Origin: Rhabditoides inermis
Taxonomy: Eukaryota; Nematoda; Chromadorea; Rhabditida; Rhabditidae
Length of the DNA: 64,000 bases
NCBI GenBank assembly: GCA_963966185.1
Contig: CAWZYM010000204.1
Coordinates: forward strand, 186,001-250,000
Reading direction: 5' to 3'
Part shown: positions 34,111 to 47,756 of the stretch, piece after piece
Position numbering within the stretch: position 1 is the stretch's first letter
Layout: each line of letters opens with the position of its first letter
Position numbers and translations under genes: made by a program
Notes under the pieces: generated by a model
What the model saw: the letters and a program-made list of their open reading frames with translations, nothing else
Told to the model about the DNA's origin: nothing
Database searches by the model: none

Positions 34111-35491
34111 GCGTCCGGCCTCGTTTTTGAATGAAAAAAAATTGAGCAAGATGGTACAAAAACAAAAAAGTAGACAATAATAAGCAAACTACAGATGCAA
34201 AATTCTAGACAATTATTTCATATGTTTTGACAAAACACATTCTTGTCACAAATGAAAAATCGGCTCTGGTCGCGTTTGTATGCCAAGACTCGATTTAACT
34301 TCTGAAAATTAAATATAAATATATTTAACAACACATACAAATGAATATGTAAATAGACTCGGAATGGGACCCTCATCACCGACACAGAGAGAATCAGACA
34401 ATGTTTGAGCTATATCGCAAACGAGTGTCACAGTTTGTACCCGTTACGAGTCGTCCGTGTTCCCACCAGCTCCCACGGCTCGGCATTTCGGTGGCTGCTC
34501 TCTGTACGCAGAGTGTCCGCAGACAGCCACCGTGCCGCGGGCAAATGCACCGCAGGCAGTGTGCCATTCCATTCTTCGGGGAGCGCACAGCGATCGAGAC
34601 GCCTTTGCTGTCTGCGGACAGCGGCAACTCACCGCGTGCAAGCTCATCGTGTCATCATTACAATTTCATAGTTGCATAGTTCACATGTGAACTGATCAGT
34701 TTCAGGGATTCATCATATCGGTTCAGACGAAAACGTCCTCTTGCTCGGGGATCACTGGTCCATTGCTCTGTTCGATGAGTTGGTCCAAGCACTACTGACC
34801 GCTGTGGTCTTACGGATGCGAAAAAGGCACAGAAACTCGTTTCGTATCGGCTCACTGAAAAAGTTGCGTTGAGAAGGGGGGGGGATGAAGGACTTTACCT
34901 GAAGAACATCAATACGAAAGGCGAGGACAAGCAAGAAAAGTCGACGGCGATAGGCACTATAGGGTCTGTGAGTGCGTAGAGTGCGGGAACGTTCATTGTC
35001 AGACTCAGAGTACGAAGCGTCTGTAATTTGAGCAAACCTTCACATGCTTTTATAAATAAAAATAGTTCTACCGTTATGATGAATCCGATCAGTTCGATAA
35101 GGAACTGAGTAAATGCAGCGTGAAAAAGTTGTTTTTTCTAGTTGCTGTTGTACGTTAGTGATACTTTTCGAGTATGCAAGCGTTCTGAGATTGATAACAG
35201 TGTTTACCAGCAGAACAATGGCCGATAAAATCAGAAACTGTTTGTGTTTAACACCGCTCTGAAATCATACGTCTATCTGTTCTTGACTCGAAATCGAAAT
35301 CTCACCAATTCTGTTAAGAGACTGTAGTAGTTTCCTTTCTCAACGTAGTAATATTGTAGTCTTTCACCGTAAAAGGGAACAGCGAATATTAGTGGAAGTG
35401 CAAGTGTGGCAAGCATCATGATGTAATTTAGATATTTCCATAGCTGAATAATTATCGAATCAATGTATAAATAATTCAAACCAATGAACCA

Positions 35492-36620
<1,129 letters not shown>

Positions 36621-37589
36621 TTTCAATAACGAGTGAAGCGAAGTAATACTACGGTGAGAGGGGGATGAGCCAACTATCGAATGTGTAGCCAACTATCGAA
36701 TATGAGCCAACTATCGAATATGAGCCAACTATAATCAGTGACAAACCCTACGTGTTGGATGTGTTTGTCTGTATACCGCGGCATCAACTGACCTTGTCGC
36801 TTGTCTGCCAATACGCAACCACCGTCAGCCGATTCAACGAAACGACAAAGAGATTGAATCGGGCAGCGAATGCGACGAAGTAGGCAAGGAATAGCACAGT
36901 CATACACCCTTCGGCCGGTATGTTTTCCAGAAATGGAGAGAATATGTCTTGTTTGCTAGTGGTGTACGGTATTTTGTACGTCATAAATACGCACGCCCAG
37001 AAGACGACGTTCTGAAGTATTTGTTTTATAATACTTGCTCAGTTTTTGATAAAATACCCAAACGAAAGCAGTGAAAGTGAATAGCACAAAGGTGATGTTG
37101 AATTTTTTTCGATTTCTGACAAGAATAACAACGACCAAAAAGTAGAATATCACAATTGGTAGCTCAAATATATAAAAGCTTTTGTTGAATTGGGTCAAGA
37201 CAAACTGACTCTCTTTACGCGAGTACTTTTAAGAGATAATATATGTGCTTTTGTTAAATTTCGTAGAAATTTCTTTTATACCTGATTGCCAAGCTCCGTC
37301 GTTCATTCGTATGCGCAGAACTATGATGAATGGCACAATTTAATGATGGTAGCAAGTCATTGAATATACTACATTCTACAGGTCGTGTTTGTTGCGTATG
37401 TACAGCAATGTTTCTCATAGTATCAAAAGAAACGCTTTGAAAGAAATTTTACTCTTTATTCTTTATACTTCTCATTTTCCCGTCCCCGCGAGCGGTTGCC
37501 CCTTCCCGCACTCCCTCGAATGACCACCCGACGACAATGAAAGTCACCGCCGCCGCCGCTCGGAGATGAGGTTTCATGGAGTATCGACT

Positions 37590-38215
37590 AATTCTCTAAT
37601 TGAAGCCGTTCACTGTGAGACGATAAGGCGACGCCAAATAAGCCTGTGGACGTGCAACTAGTCGGCGAAGCGCGGATTCTCGATTGGAGGAAAAGAAGGT
37701 ACAAAGCGAAGGCGAATTGAAGGGCAACGGCGGCACCCGCGAACGGAAGAGAAGTATGTTGCTGTTATCGATCGATATCCGGAGCCGTTCACTGTGAGAC
37801 GATAAGGAGGAGCCAAATAAGCCTGTTGGAAGTGCACATAGTCGGTAATTCACGGATTTCTTGGATTTCGCAACATGATAGTGACAAATAAATCGACCGG
37901 GAGCAAGTATGCAAATGGACGCGAGAAGTTCGAGAACGTTCGACGGTAGACGCAAGGTGGTCCATAAGGCTCACGCGTTCGAGGATGGATCAAGGCCGCA
38001 TACTCTATATCGGATAAGAAGACGAATGTCTCGAGACGTGACTGGATTCCTCTCTCCGCATATGCTGTAATGCCAACAGTGTCTGGAGAAAGTGAAGCCC
38101 CACAAATCGAATACGAACAGTTCCAAACCGTAGCTGTACTATTTCATATTTCGTTTTGTGTGTATGTCATAACAACTTATGAATAAACTATTCTATTCTA
38201 TTCTAATATTTTGGA
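37590..38215 (+). other. Probable LINE 3' region with internal direct repeat and (TATTC)n tail
   Basis: A unit beginning GCCGTTCACTGTGAGACGAT occurs at about 37,606 and again at 37,790. The stretch ends GAATAAACTATTCTATTCTA near 38,200, like the short tandem tail of a non-LTR retrotransposon. No reverse-transcriptase motif is visible. Confidence 0.4.
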
Positions 38216-38229
38216 TCGCTGAGGCGTAA

Positions 38230-39780
38230 GTGCATGTCTACTACCGTCTGCGCGCTCTCTCAATATCGCGCACTCTCGCGCTCTCTCTCTCGCCTCTCGT
38301 TCTCGTTCTCTCGTTCTCGCGTGTCTCCTTCTCTTCTTCTCTCCTTCCCTCCTTCCCTCCTTCTCCCTTTCTCTTTTTCTCTAGTTCTCCAGTTCTCTCT
38401 TTCTCTCGTTCTCTCTTTCTCTCTTTCTCTCTTTCTCTCTTTCTCTCGTTCTCTCGTTCTCTCGTTCTCTCGTTCTCTCGTTTCTCGTTCTCTCGTTCTC
38501 TCGTTTTCTCCGTCTCTCCGTCTCTCCTTCTCTTCTTCCCTCCTTCCCTCCTACCACCCTCCTTCTCTCTTTCTCTCTTTCTCTCGTTCTCTAGTTATAT
38601 CGTTCTCTCTTTCTTTCGTTCTCTCTTTCTCTTGTTCTCTCTTTCTCTCGTTTTCTCGTTCTCTCGTTCTCTCGTTCTCTCGTTCTCTCTTTATCTCGTT
38701 CTCTCTTTCTATCCTTCTCTCGTTCTCTCGTTCTCTCGTTCTCTCGTTCTCTCCGTCTCTCCTTCTCTTCTTCCCTCCTTCTCTCCTTCTCTCTTTCTCT
38801 CTTTCTCTCGTTCTCTATTTCTCTCGTTATATCGTTATATCGTTCTCTCTTTCTCTCGTTCTCTCGTGCTCTCGTTTTCTCGTTTTCTCGTTCTCTCGTT
38901 GTCTCGTTCTCTCGTTCTCTCGTTGTCTCGTTCTCTCCTTCTTTCCTTCCCTCCTTCCCGCCTTCTCACTTTCTCTCTTTCTCTCGTTCTCTAGTTCTCT
39001 CGTTATATCGTTCTCTCTTTCACTCGTTTTCTCTTTCTATCGGTTTCTCTTTCTCTCGTTCTCTCATTATCTCTTTCTCTCTTTCTCTCTTTCTCTCTTT
39101 CTCTCTTTCTCTCTTTCTCTCTTTCTCTCTTTCTCTCTTTCTCTCTTTCTCTCTTTCTCTCTTTCTCTTTTTTCTCTAGTTCTCTCCTTCTCTCCTTCTC
39201 TTCTTCTCTCCATCCCTCCTTCCCTCCTTCTCCCTTTCTCTCTTTCTCTCGTTCTCTAGCTCTCTCGTTATATCGTTCTCTCTTTCTCTCGTTTTCTCTT
39301 TCTCTCGTTTTCTCGTTTTCTCGTTCTCTCTTTCTCTCTTTCTCTCCTTCCCTCCTTCCTTCCTCCTCCCATTCTCTCTTTCTCTCGTTCTCTAATTCTC
39401 TCGTTATATCGTTCTCGCTTTCTCTCGTTCTCTCTTTATCTCTTTCTCTCTTTCTCTCTTTCTTTCGTTCTCTAGTTCTCTCGTTCTCTCTTTCTATCCT
39501 TCTCTTCTTCTCTCCATCCCTCCTTCCCTCCTTCTCCCTTTCTCTCTTTCTCTCGTTCTCTAGCTCTCTCGTTCTCTTTTTATATCTTTCTCTCTTTCTC
39601 TGGTTCTCTCGTTCTCTCGTTCTCTCTTTCTATCCTTCTCTCGTTCTCTCGTTCTCTCGTTCTCTCCGTCTCTCCTTCCCTCCTTCCCTCCTCTCTTTTT
39701 CTCCTTTTCTCTCGTTATATCGTTCTCTCGTTCTCTCGTTCTCTCGTTCTCTCGTTCTCTCGTTCTCTCTTTCTATCTCC
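38230..39780. repeat. 1.5-kb pyrimidine-rich satellite (CTCGTT / CTCTTT units)
   Basis: Imperfect 6-bp units CTCGTT, CTCTTT and CTCCTT repeat for 1,550 bp, with interspersed GTTATAT variants (for example 38,600, 38,825, 39,003). All 250-340-codon open frames here are Ser/Leu/Phe repeats produced by the satellite. Confidence 0.95.
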
Positions 39781-40225
39781 CCTTACTAAATTCCTACTGA
39801 TCGCAGCCACCAAAGTACATCTGTCTCTCTCCAAACAGCGTGCTCTCTCGCGTGCTCTCGCGCTCGCCCGCCAGCAGAGGGCTAGCTATCAGCTAGCGTG
39901 ACTGGAAACGACAACCAACCACCCACACACCCACACACATAAATTGGAAGACTTCACATTGTTGCTAACATGTCCTTTGGATATCGCTACTTGAAAATTC
40001 TGGCGCGAGCCTTATTTTAACCCAAGAGAGAGGGCGCTGCGCGCCCTCTCTAATTTCAATAACGAGTGAAGCGAAGTAATACTACGGTGAGAGGGGGATG
40101 AGCCAACTATCGAATGTGTAGCCAACTATCGAATATGAGCCAACTATCGAATATGAGCCAACTATAATCAGTGACAAACCCTACGTGTTGGATGTGTTTG
40201 TCTGTATACCGCGGCATCAACTGAC

Positions 40226-40632
40226 CTTGTCGCTTGTCTGCCAATACGCAACCACCGTCAGCCGATTCAACGAAACGACAAAGAGATTGAATCGGGCAGC
40301 GAATGCGACGAAGTAGGCAAGGAATAGCACAGTCATGCATCCTTTGGCCGAAATACTTTCCAAAAATGATGAGAATAAGTCTTGTTTGCTAGTGGTGTAC
40401 GGTATTTTGTACGTCATAAAAACGCAAGCCCATAGGACGATGTTCTGAAAAATGAAATAAATACAATATTTGGTAGGTTTGAATAAAATACCCAAACGAA
40501 TGCAGTGAGTGTGAATAGAACAAAAGTGAAGTTGAATTTTCTTCGAATTTTGATGATGATAGAAACGACCAAAAAGTAGAATAATACGAGTGGTAGCTCG
40601 AATATGAAAAGTCCGATTACTGCTAGAGTCAT
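40226..40632 (-). pseudogene. Chemoreceptor fragment (exons 1-2), mosaic
   Basis: Exon 1 (about 40,492-40,632) encodes MTLAVIGLFIFELPLVLFYF. After a 45-bp intron with a TTTTTCAG acceptor, exon 2 (40,226-40,447) encodes IVLWACVFMTYKIPYT and on to the TM3 end. Exons 3-5 are absent, since the Helitron 3' end lies at 40,053. The part from 40,054 to about 40,337 is identical to 36,621-36,904. Beyond that it diverges strongly from both other copies, giving a gene with two histories. Confidence 0.75.
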
Positions 40633-41636
40633 GTTGCTGAAACAATGACAATTAGTAACAAAATACACATTAAAATAACAGTTGAAATCGCTGGAAGAAA
40701 AAAACTACTTCCATAAATAAGTATGTACATTGTACAGATCTGTGCAAGAAGGGAGTGGTTGTCACACCATTTTTATAAATAGCTGAATGGTCGGGTTTTT
40801 TTTCAACAGGTGTGAATTGAGAAGGGCATTTCAATATTCATGACATGCACATTTGTTGATGTGTTTCGAGAGTTACATTCCTTTCCTTTCTCTGCCAGCG
40901 CGCGGTCGCGTACCTTTCCCTGTTATTCCCCCGACCCCTGAACAATGCTGTGCGGCGGAGGACACTAACCGGAATGGTATTCGATTTTCCTACTCTCTAC
41001 ATCTACGGCATTGAGACTGGAGAGGAATCCTCGAAGACGATGACACTCTCGGAGACGTCTCTTCGCGATCGATCGCTGAAGCCCGGATTTTCCGCAGCCG
41101 AGATCGAAACTTCCCCAGAAGCCGCAAGCAGGGGATGACAAGCATCACCAACAACGCGTACGCATCCACGGGATCACCGAAACCCGTGTTGTTGGAACTC
41201 GCAGTAGGCATTGTATTACTGTATTTTACCGTATCCCGCCGTTATTTACGTAATCGATAATGTGTGCTACTTGATTCGAGATAAATATTCTGATTCTGAA
41301 GAGTTACACCTGGTGCAATGAATATGAGATACGTACACGAATACGAATAGATGCCAGTAACATGTTGTTCAGGGTTATCACACCTCTATTATCACTTCTC
41401 CGCACGTCGAAAAATTAAAAAAAAAGAAAGAATAAAAGAGCAGTTGTTGGTTCGGTTGGCAAAGAGTTCGGCTGGCAATTTTCAATGAACTCTCCTCCTC
41501 CTTCTTTCAATACTTCGTTATATCTAGTTTCATCATTCCCAAAACCCAAAACACAGAAAGACATACATCTGCAGACAAGAAATAAATACACGGAAACGAA
41601 AGAGCACCATGATTTGAACAAGATCAATATAAATTT

Positions 41637-41936
41637 AGTAAGCGAGTGTCCATTACACAATGTGCAATTTTTTTTGAGGAGAGAATGTTGAGGGCAAACG
41701 TAGAAGTTCCGAGTTCAGACGTAACAGTAAGATCAGTTCTGTAAGGGCATTTGAAAAATCTAAAGAGTGTTTCCCCAGTTCACGATACCGCATATTTGTT
41801 AGACATAATTTTTCCGAATCACGCAAAACCATTCGGCGCGCTTGGTGGTTCGATTTTTACGAGAATTTTACGTTTGCCCTCAACATTCTCTCCTCAAAAA
41901 AATTGCACATTGTGTAATGGACACTCGCTTACTAAA
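41637..41936. mobile_element. Foldback MITE
   Basis: About 65-bp arms (TAAGCGAGTGTCCATTACAC at 41,638 and its inverse ending at 41,935) flank a 170-bp centre. The arms are nearly perfect. A (TAA)n-GTTTATTACCGTGTA sequence directly follows and recurs near 42,068. Confidence 0.75.
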
Positions 41937-42747
41937 TAATAATAATAAGTTTATTACCGTGTAAAGGTATTTTGCTCCTCGGACTTCTAATGGAAATATG
42001 TGATGTTCCCCATTTTCACAATACGGCATTTATTGACGGCGCAGACAGAGATGAAGTGATAATACATTTAATAATAATAATAATAATAAGTTTATTACCG
42101 TGTACATTTGGAGAAACAGTTCAATACAGCAATGGTCCCGTTATGGTCCCGTCCTTTTTCGATAGCCAGAAAACGTATATTCTACTGAAGCGACAGTTCA
42201 AGCTTCTAGCGGAAGATGTAGTTGTATTCTGCACACGTGTAGTCCCTCCAAATGACGTGTTTCGTACGCGCGTCAACAAAATGCGTAACACGTACAAACC
42301 TATGTACAATACGCCGCACAAGCGGAATTCTGTACGTGTACTTCCGCGTGTACTGTAGTGAGAGCGTACGATCGTCAAGCATGTACGTCAGGCACGTCAA
42401 ACATGTACATTTATGAACAGAAAGTCACTTGAAAAGTTGGTTGAAAATCACTTGAAAAATTTCAAATCAGTGAACGCAAAACTTGTTTTCGAAAAGTTAG
42501 CTGTAAAAAAAGTCAGAAAGACTTTTACATGTGGTGTAAAAGTGCAGGCTCGTTTTCGAATCTCCCAAGACTGTATTTGAATGAGTGTCAGGTTCAGGTG
42601 GTCCCCAAGAAGTGACTTACTGAGAGCTGACTGATTGTGAGATATCAGCAGTCGGCAGTAAATGAAAAACGAATAACAAAACTTTCCTTCATAAATTTCA
42701 TTATTGTATCACATTTTAGGTACACAAACAATTCTACCCGCAAAATA

Positions 42748-42898
42748 CTAGTATAGACTAACGTTGGTTTGCGATGGTCGGTGTTGGCTATTCACTGATC
42801 GAGTCTCTACCGTACTTATTTTGTTTTGAGAGCAGAAGCGGAATAGGAAGAGCCGGTACTCACTGAAACAGCTCGATGTTTGAGAGAGACAGAGATAG

Positions 42899-42954
<56 letters not shown>

Positions 42955-44262
42955 ACTCACCGCACCACCCACATATTGATTACGGGATGTATGAGAGATG
43001 AGATGACTGATAGTTGATTGATACTAGATGCGAGTGATCCGAAAGACTGTCCGGTGAGCACAGTGACAAAGGAAAACACGTTGGGAAGGGTCATGAAGAA
43101 CATCGGGAGGGAGAACTGGAAAGGATTTCATTGTACCGGTCCTATCATCTCTCACATTTGATGGAAACACATAGGAAATTCCATTTTCGGAAGAAGAAAA
43201 AAACTATGAAAAGCCCAATGAAATTCCTTTTTTGGACGCATATGTACTTTTTTATTCCACCCACTTGGAGAATGAGTAGCAATAGCAGTCTGCGATTCAA
43301 ATGCTGCGCGCGGCGGCTGAGTAAATTCTTCTGTAAGCAAGGTTGTATATTGTAGTTGGAGAAAAAAGCAAACGAACCCGCAAGCAGTTCCATATAGACC
43401 ACATACATTTCAGTATGACTTGAAAACAAAACGATAACACTATAACAAAGTGCGCAAGACCCAGAAGTACAGGGAGTTTCGAATCGACTGCAAACAACTG
43501 AAATAAAGTTATTGTTTTGTTTTATTAGTTTTTTTCAATGTACTTTAATAGACACTCCGATATACGCGATGTTCTCTAAATGTGCGCTTCCAAACTCAAA
43601 CACTTGATGCTTGGTCAATTCTGTCAGACTGAAATAAATCAATATGAGTAAAGTAAAAAGAAAATAAAAACTTTTCGCTCGGCCACAGTACAAAGTATAT
43701 TATTATTAGGCAGTTCATAATGATAACTGATCCTATTGCGAAACAAATGAGGAATCCTTTCCATGAATACGCTCTGTCAATGAGGTGAGGTCTAAAATTT
43801 CTTTTACTTTTTGCGGAATTTTTTGTTAGCTCGCACTTGCAAACATGAAAGAAGCGATATACAAAAGAGAACAGACTGAGTAGAATAGTGGAGGTGTAAG
43901 TGACGACATATAAAACAATGAACGACTGTCCGAACATGGTTTGTCCGATAAACCCATCAGAGTAAATCACCATTATGTCCTTCTCGCTGTATACCTTCTA
44001 AAAACACTATAAAATATATAAACTATTTTTCAAATACCAGCAATAATGCTACGTTGACAATGGAATACAGCAAGTCGTTGAAAGAAAAGAGCGTGAAGAA
44101 CACTGTGTACTTTCCTATGCGAGTTTTCACAAACTGAAATATGATAATACTTATGACCCATGTCAGTGCGTTCGGACTTACCAAAGATAGGCATAGCAAT
44201 ATTGCATTTGCTACTATAGAAAAATAGCCGATAGTATATGCAAACCACTCTATGACGTTCAT
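42748..44262 (-). CDS. STR-family seven-transmembrane chemoreceptor, complete
   Basis: Eight minus-strand exons join in phase: 44,182-44,262; 44,038-44,133; 43,672-43,997; 43,544-43,628; 43,420-43,497; 43,265-43,330; 42,961-43,115; 42,748-42,862, giving 333 codons. Landmarks of the STR family are visible in order: FVKTRIGKYTVFFTLFSFND (end of TM1 loop and TM2), VYSEKDIMVIYSDGF, the TM3/loop ending FVYRFFHVC, HLENIAYIGVSIKVH, KNLLSRRAQHLNRRLLLLLI before TM6, and the TM7 region LSVISSLIHPVINMWVV with tail EYRLFLFRF. STR receptors act on the cilia of sensory neurons. The last intron contains (GA)n. The start at 44,262 is the first ATG that puts TM1 at the N-terminus. No stop or frameshift was seen. 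One donor (GTTTTT) is weak. Confidence 0.85.
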
Positions 44263-44657
44263 TTTCCAGTTTAACAATGAGAAGTTTTTGATGAAAAAAA
44301 ATCTGAGTCGCAACGCCAACCTCAATTGTTACTATGAAACTGAAATAAGACGAATCGTGCCAATACGCAACACTAACGAAACAAACTGCGATATGCGAAT
44401 CGTGAGAGCACGGAATAGAAAAAAAACGAGTACGGTAGATGAATACAAAACGAAAGACGAAATCAAACACAGATTTCACTACGATTCGCCATTCATCTTA
44501 AGTCACGGCTGATAAACATTATTGTATGCGTTTCTGAAGATCTGCGTTGCTTCATTTATAGCCTTTCTATGAAACAACATCTAAATAACAAATAGAATTC
44601 TGGCGCTTTATGGGTTATGCCTTTATTGCGCGCTTCCACGATAGAACCGAATGAAAA

Positions 44658-45077
44658 TTATCTTTTAAAAGGACTTCCGTAAGAGAAGAGTTTGTGTTAC
44701 TCAATGTAATGCAACAAAAGCTCATGCATTTTATCAATCGAAATAGTAAACAAACCTGCTCTTTCTGCAATAAAAATTAATGCGAGCAAATGTTGTATGT
44801 CGGGAAATTGATTTCGGTATCCGATCGATTATATATAACTTGTTGAACTATTGGATTGCCTGCCCCTCAGGGGGCGCGCGCGCGTATCTCGCTTCCTACA
44901 ACAGCTAGCGTTACCAAAATCGAAACTTAACCATTTTCTAACATCCTGATAACATATATCAGCATCACATTGTTCTCGTAAAGATTCTAAGGAACCTTTC
45001 GTTCAATCGCCTTTTGCCGATTCTAGCGCGCGACTAGAGTTAACACAAACCAACCAGCGCTGCCGCGCTGGTTGTAA
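44658..45077 (+). mobile_element. Short Helitron-like element (420 bp)
   Basis: The 5' end TTATCTTTTAAAAGGACTTC follows A. The 5' repeat runs to AAACCTGCTC (44,761). The 3' end is a hairpin CAACCAGCG..CGCTGGTTG followed by TAA and then T (45,077/45,078). The motif GCGCGACTAGAGTTAACACA before the hairpin parallels GCGCGAG..TTAACCCA before the hairpins at 5,520 and 40,025. The last four bases are GTAA rather than CTAA. Confidence 0.6.
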
Positions 45078-45083
45078 TGATAG

Positions 45084-45087
<4 letters not shown>

Positions 45088-45127
<40 letters not shown>
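45088..45127. repeat. (TA)n microsatellite
   Basis: About 40 bp of pure TA immediately 3' of the Helitron-like end. Confidence 0.9.
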
Positions 45128-45130
<3 letters not shown>

Positions 45131-46510
45131 GGAAATCTCCCACTCAGTCGGAAGTGAAGTCATTCAAGCGGCGTCTCGTTTTTTTTTCTCTCGCAGAAAT
45201 GCTGCTATAATAATCATAATAATAGAAAAATCGTATAATAAAAATGTGATGTAAATATGCAAAAGTTTTGGATTTGTCATTGGAGAGAATCACGAAAGAA
45301 GTTAAACTGGGCCCAAAACAATATAGGCGAAAAAGACGGATTTTGTATAATAATGAAGGGGAGCTGATAATAAATGTTTAAAAAAGATTACAGTTGTAGC
45401 GGATGTTATTCGTGTGTGTTGATTGTTTCGAATGTTCAAGCGGGAGTTCTACGCAAGAACTATTGGAGAATTGGGGAAATGAAATGACAGCCTCCACTCC
45501 TCCCCCTCAAACCATTCACATGATGATTACTCATATCAATGATTTTCAAGTGCATCAAGCGTGTTCGAATGTGGTTTGTGTTTTGGTTATCGGAGCGTCT
45601 GGGGTACGAACTCAAAAGCGAAGGTGCAGCGCGGCTGAGAGTAAGAATCAAAGTGTGCTCGATTCGTGGAAGTTATAGGGGCGCGCGATTCTCACGCTGT
45701 TAAAATTCCAGTCGCGTCATTTACATATACTTTTATCTAGCTGATCTTCACACCTTGTATTTCTGCTGCCGTGCGCTTTCCGAGAAACATTGACATCGTC
45801 CCATCGTCGTACAATTTTTTTTCCATTTTAACGATACTTATGTCAGGTTCAGATCACTATAATTCTTCCTCGGAACACAGAAGAGAAGAGCAATGTGGCG
45901 GTTTTCACAAGGAAAGTCGCTGCGACCTCCCCTTATGGTAATGTACATTGCTGTTTTCTCTCAAATGATTCAAAGTATCAGCGGTTTTCAGTCGCTTGGA
46001 CTGGATCCAAAAATAGAAGTCGAATAAATTTCAAATCAATACAAACAACAAACAACTTCAAAAAAGAACGCATAGAACTTTATTACACATCTAAAAAGGC
46101 GCAGTTGCTACAACTAAAACTAGAAGTCGAGTAGCCGATACGGTATAGAAATCACACTACGGTATGCACACAGACACACACTTGCACCAAATCAGGAGAC
46201 GAACGGGCCAAAAATCACAAGATCCCAATTGTGGGTGGAAACAGGGACAGACAGAGACACAAAACTGCTTACATTACCGGTAAATGAAGCGAAGTGGACA
46301 GAACAAACGCGAAACATCGGGCCTATGATATAGAACGGGGACTACAAGGTATACGATAAGTAGTACTCTACGGTAACCGGGAGACATGTATAGCAATACA
46401 AATTAGGGCAAGTGGGTCGAGTTTCATGCTACTATAAGTTGGGCTTCGAAATTGAGCGTCGGTCCGAATACTACAGTACTATGGGAGCGGTCTACTTCTC
46501 CTCCTCCTTC
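45128..46510. other. Intergenic, no gene recognised
   Basis: A 91-codon open frame at 45,403-45,678 has no recognisable motif and no splice context. TACAGTA-type short motifs are scattered. Nothing else was supported. Confidence 0.5.
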
Positions 46511-46518
46511 TCTTCATC

Positions 46519-46729
46519 CTAGCACTTCTTCACATATGCTCCGGGCACGTAGCCAGCCTCCGCACTCGAACCACCATCCAAGCGACGCAGCAATACCTAG
46601 AGATCGAATAGAATACGTTTCCCGCTTGCCTTATACATACAGAAACAGCTACGTGGAAATTAGAGGTAGTGTCTAACAAAATAACGTGAGAGATAGGGAG
46701 ACAGAGACAGAGACAGAGAGACAGAGACG

Positions 46730-46787
<58 letters not shown>

Positions 46788-47650
46788 GACAGACAGACAC
46801 TCACCCAGTCCCCGTTTCCCTCGTCATCGTGTGGCTGTAGCATGCGCAGCACTTCCCCCTCCGATATCGCCAGCTGATTGGCGCCCACAGGCGAGAACTC
46901 GAATTCAGCCACCACGTCGTACTGAAACGAAGTTCTAGTATCTAGTCATCAGAACATAGGTAAAGGTAAAGGTAATGGTAATGGTAATAATACGAAGTCC
47001 TTCGATTCAAGCGACTCTGACAATCTCTTGTGATACTTCTTGTACTTCATACTTCTTCTGAGACGGAGTCGAAGAAAGCCTATGACAAGACACTACTAGC
47101 TCAACGACAATCAAAAGAACAGATTTCGCCTAATTTCGTGAGTGTCATCAGACCATAATCAAAGTAATTCGTAAATTCGACAAATAGCCAGTTGATTAAA
47201 AGTTATAAGTAGTCACGAGACAGATGGATATAGAAATTTAGGTCAAATGGAAATTAGTCAAATCTAAAAATTTCTCTCAAATTGCAAAACGAGAAACGTC
47301 GTTCTAGAATCACGCAAAACATCTCTGATTCAAATACTCACCAGTCCGTTCTTGTTTATCGAGGGAGACACAGAAGACGCTTGCTGGACAGACTGCTGGT
47401 TGGTCTGCAGAGGGAATCTATTTCTCTCCTTCCTTCCCTCCCTCCCTCTCTCTCTCTCTCCATCCCTCCCTCCTTCTCTCTATCTCTCCCTCTCCCCCCC
47501 TCTCTCCCACCTGAATGGGCTGAAGTGTGTTGCGTACAGTGGTGGGAACCAGGAATGGGTCGGCAGGTGGTTGCGAGTACGCAGACAGAACACTGCAAGG
47601 AGTAGGTCGACATCTATCCCCCTCTGTCTCCTCATTCACTCTTTTACTCC

Positions 47651-47687
<37 letters not shown>

Positions 47688-47756
47688 TCTCACTTCATCG
47701 GCACGACTCCTCCATCCCCAAACGGATTCGAAGACGACGTTGCAGATGTGTTCGAC
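46519..47756 (-). pseudogene. TOCA/CIP4-like gene, 3' part (SH3 domain) only
   Basis: Minus-strand exons: 47,694-47,756 (with SSSNPFGDGGVVPM), 47,511-47,591 (VLSAYSQPPADPFLVPTTVR), 47,342-47,404 (TNQQSVQQASSVSPSINKNG), 46,805-46,921 and 46,519-46,596 (TAG). The last two form one SH3 domain: VVAEFEFSPVGANQLAISEG, EVLRML, GNGDW, then GYVPGAYVKKC. The spacing EGEVL...GDW...GYVP.(S/A)Y at the very C-terminus resembles the CIP4/FBP17/TOCA group, which link membrane curvature to actin assembly; other SH3 families are possible. The F-BAR exons that should precede it are absent: the BEN gene begins 430 bp away on the other strand. It is either a truncated copy or a gene with distant exons I cannot see. 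Confidence 0.6.

Larger units (their letters stand above)
37176..40053 (+). mobile_element. Helitron-like element, 5' terminal repeat lost, filled with pyrimidine repeats
   Basis: It begins inside the inner inverted repeat (CTTTTGTTGAATTGGGTC), which cuts chemoreceptor exon 1. It ends with the shared 3' block (39,940-40,053), the hairpin AGAGGGCGCTGCGCGCCCTCT and CTAA (40,050-40,053). Between lie a LINE-like stretch, a 1.5-kb CT-rich repeat and unique sequence. Sequence after its 3' end is the same as that after the element at 36,620. Confidence 0.55.

Noticed and set aside
38234..39259. Open frames of 254 and 341 codons on the plus strand
   Set aside because: Pure Ser/Leu/Phe repeat translations of a CT-rich satellite; several frames are open at once.
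45403..45678. 91-codon open frame as a gene
   Set aside because: No splice context, motif, duplicate or composition signal supports it.
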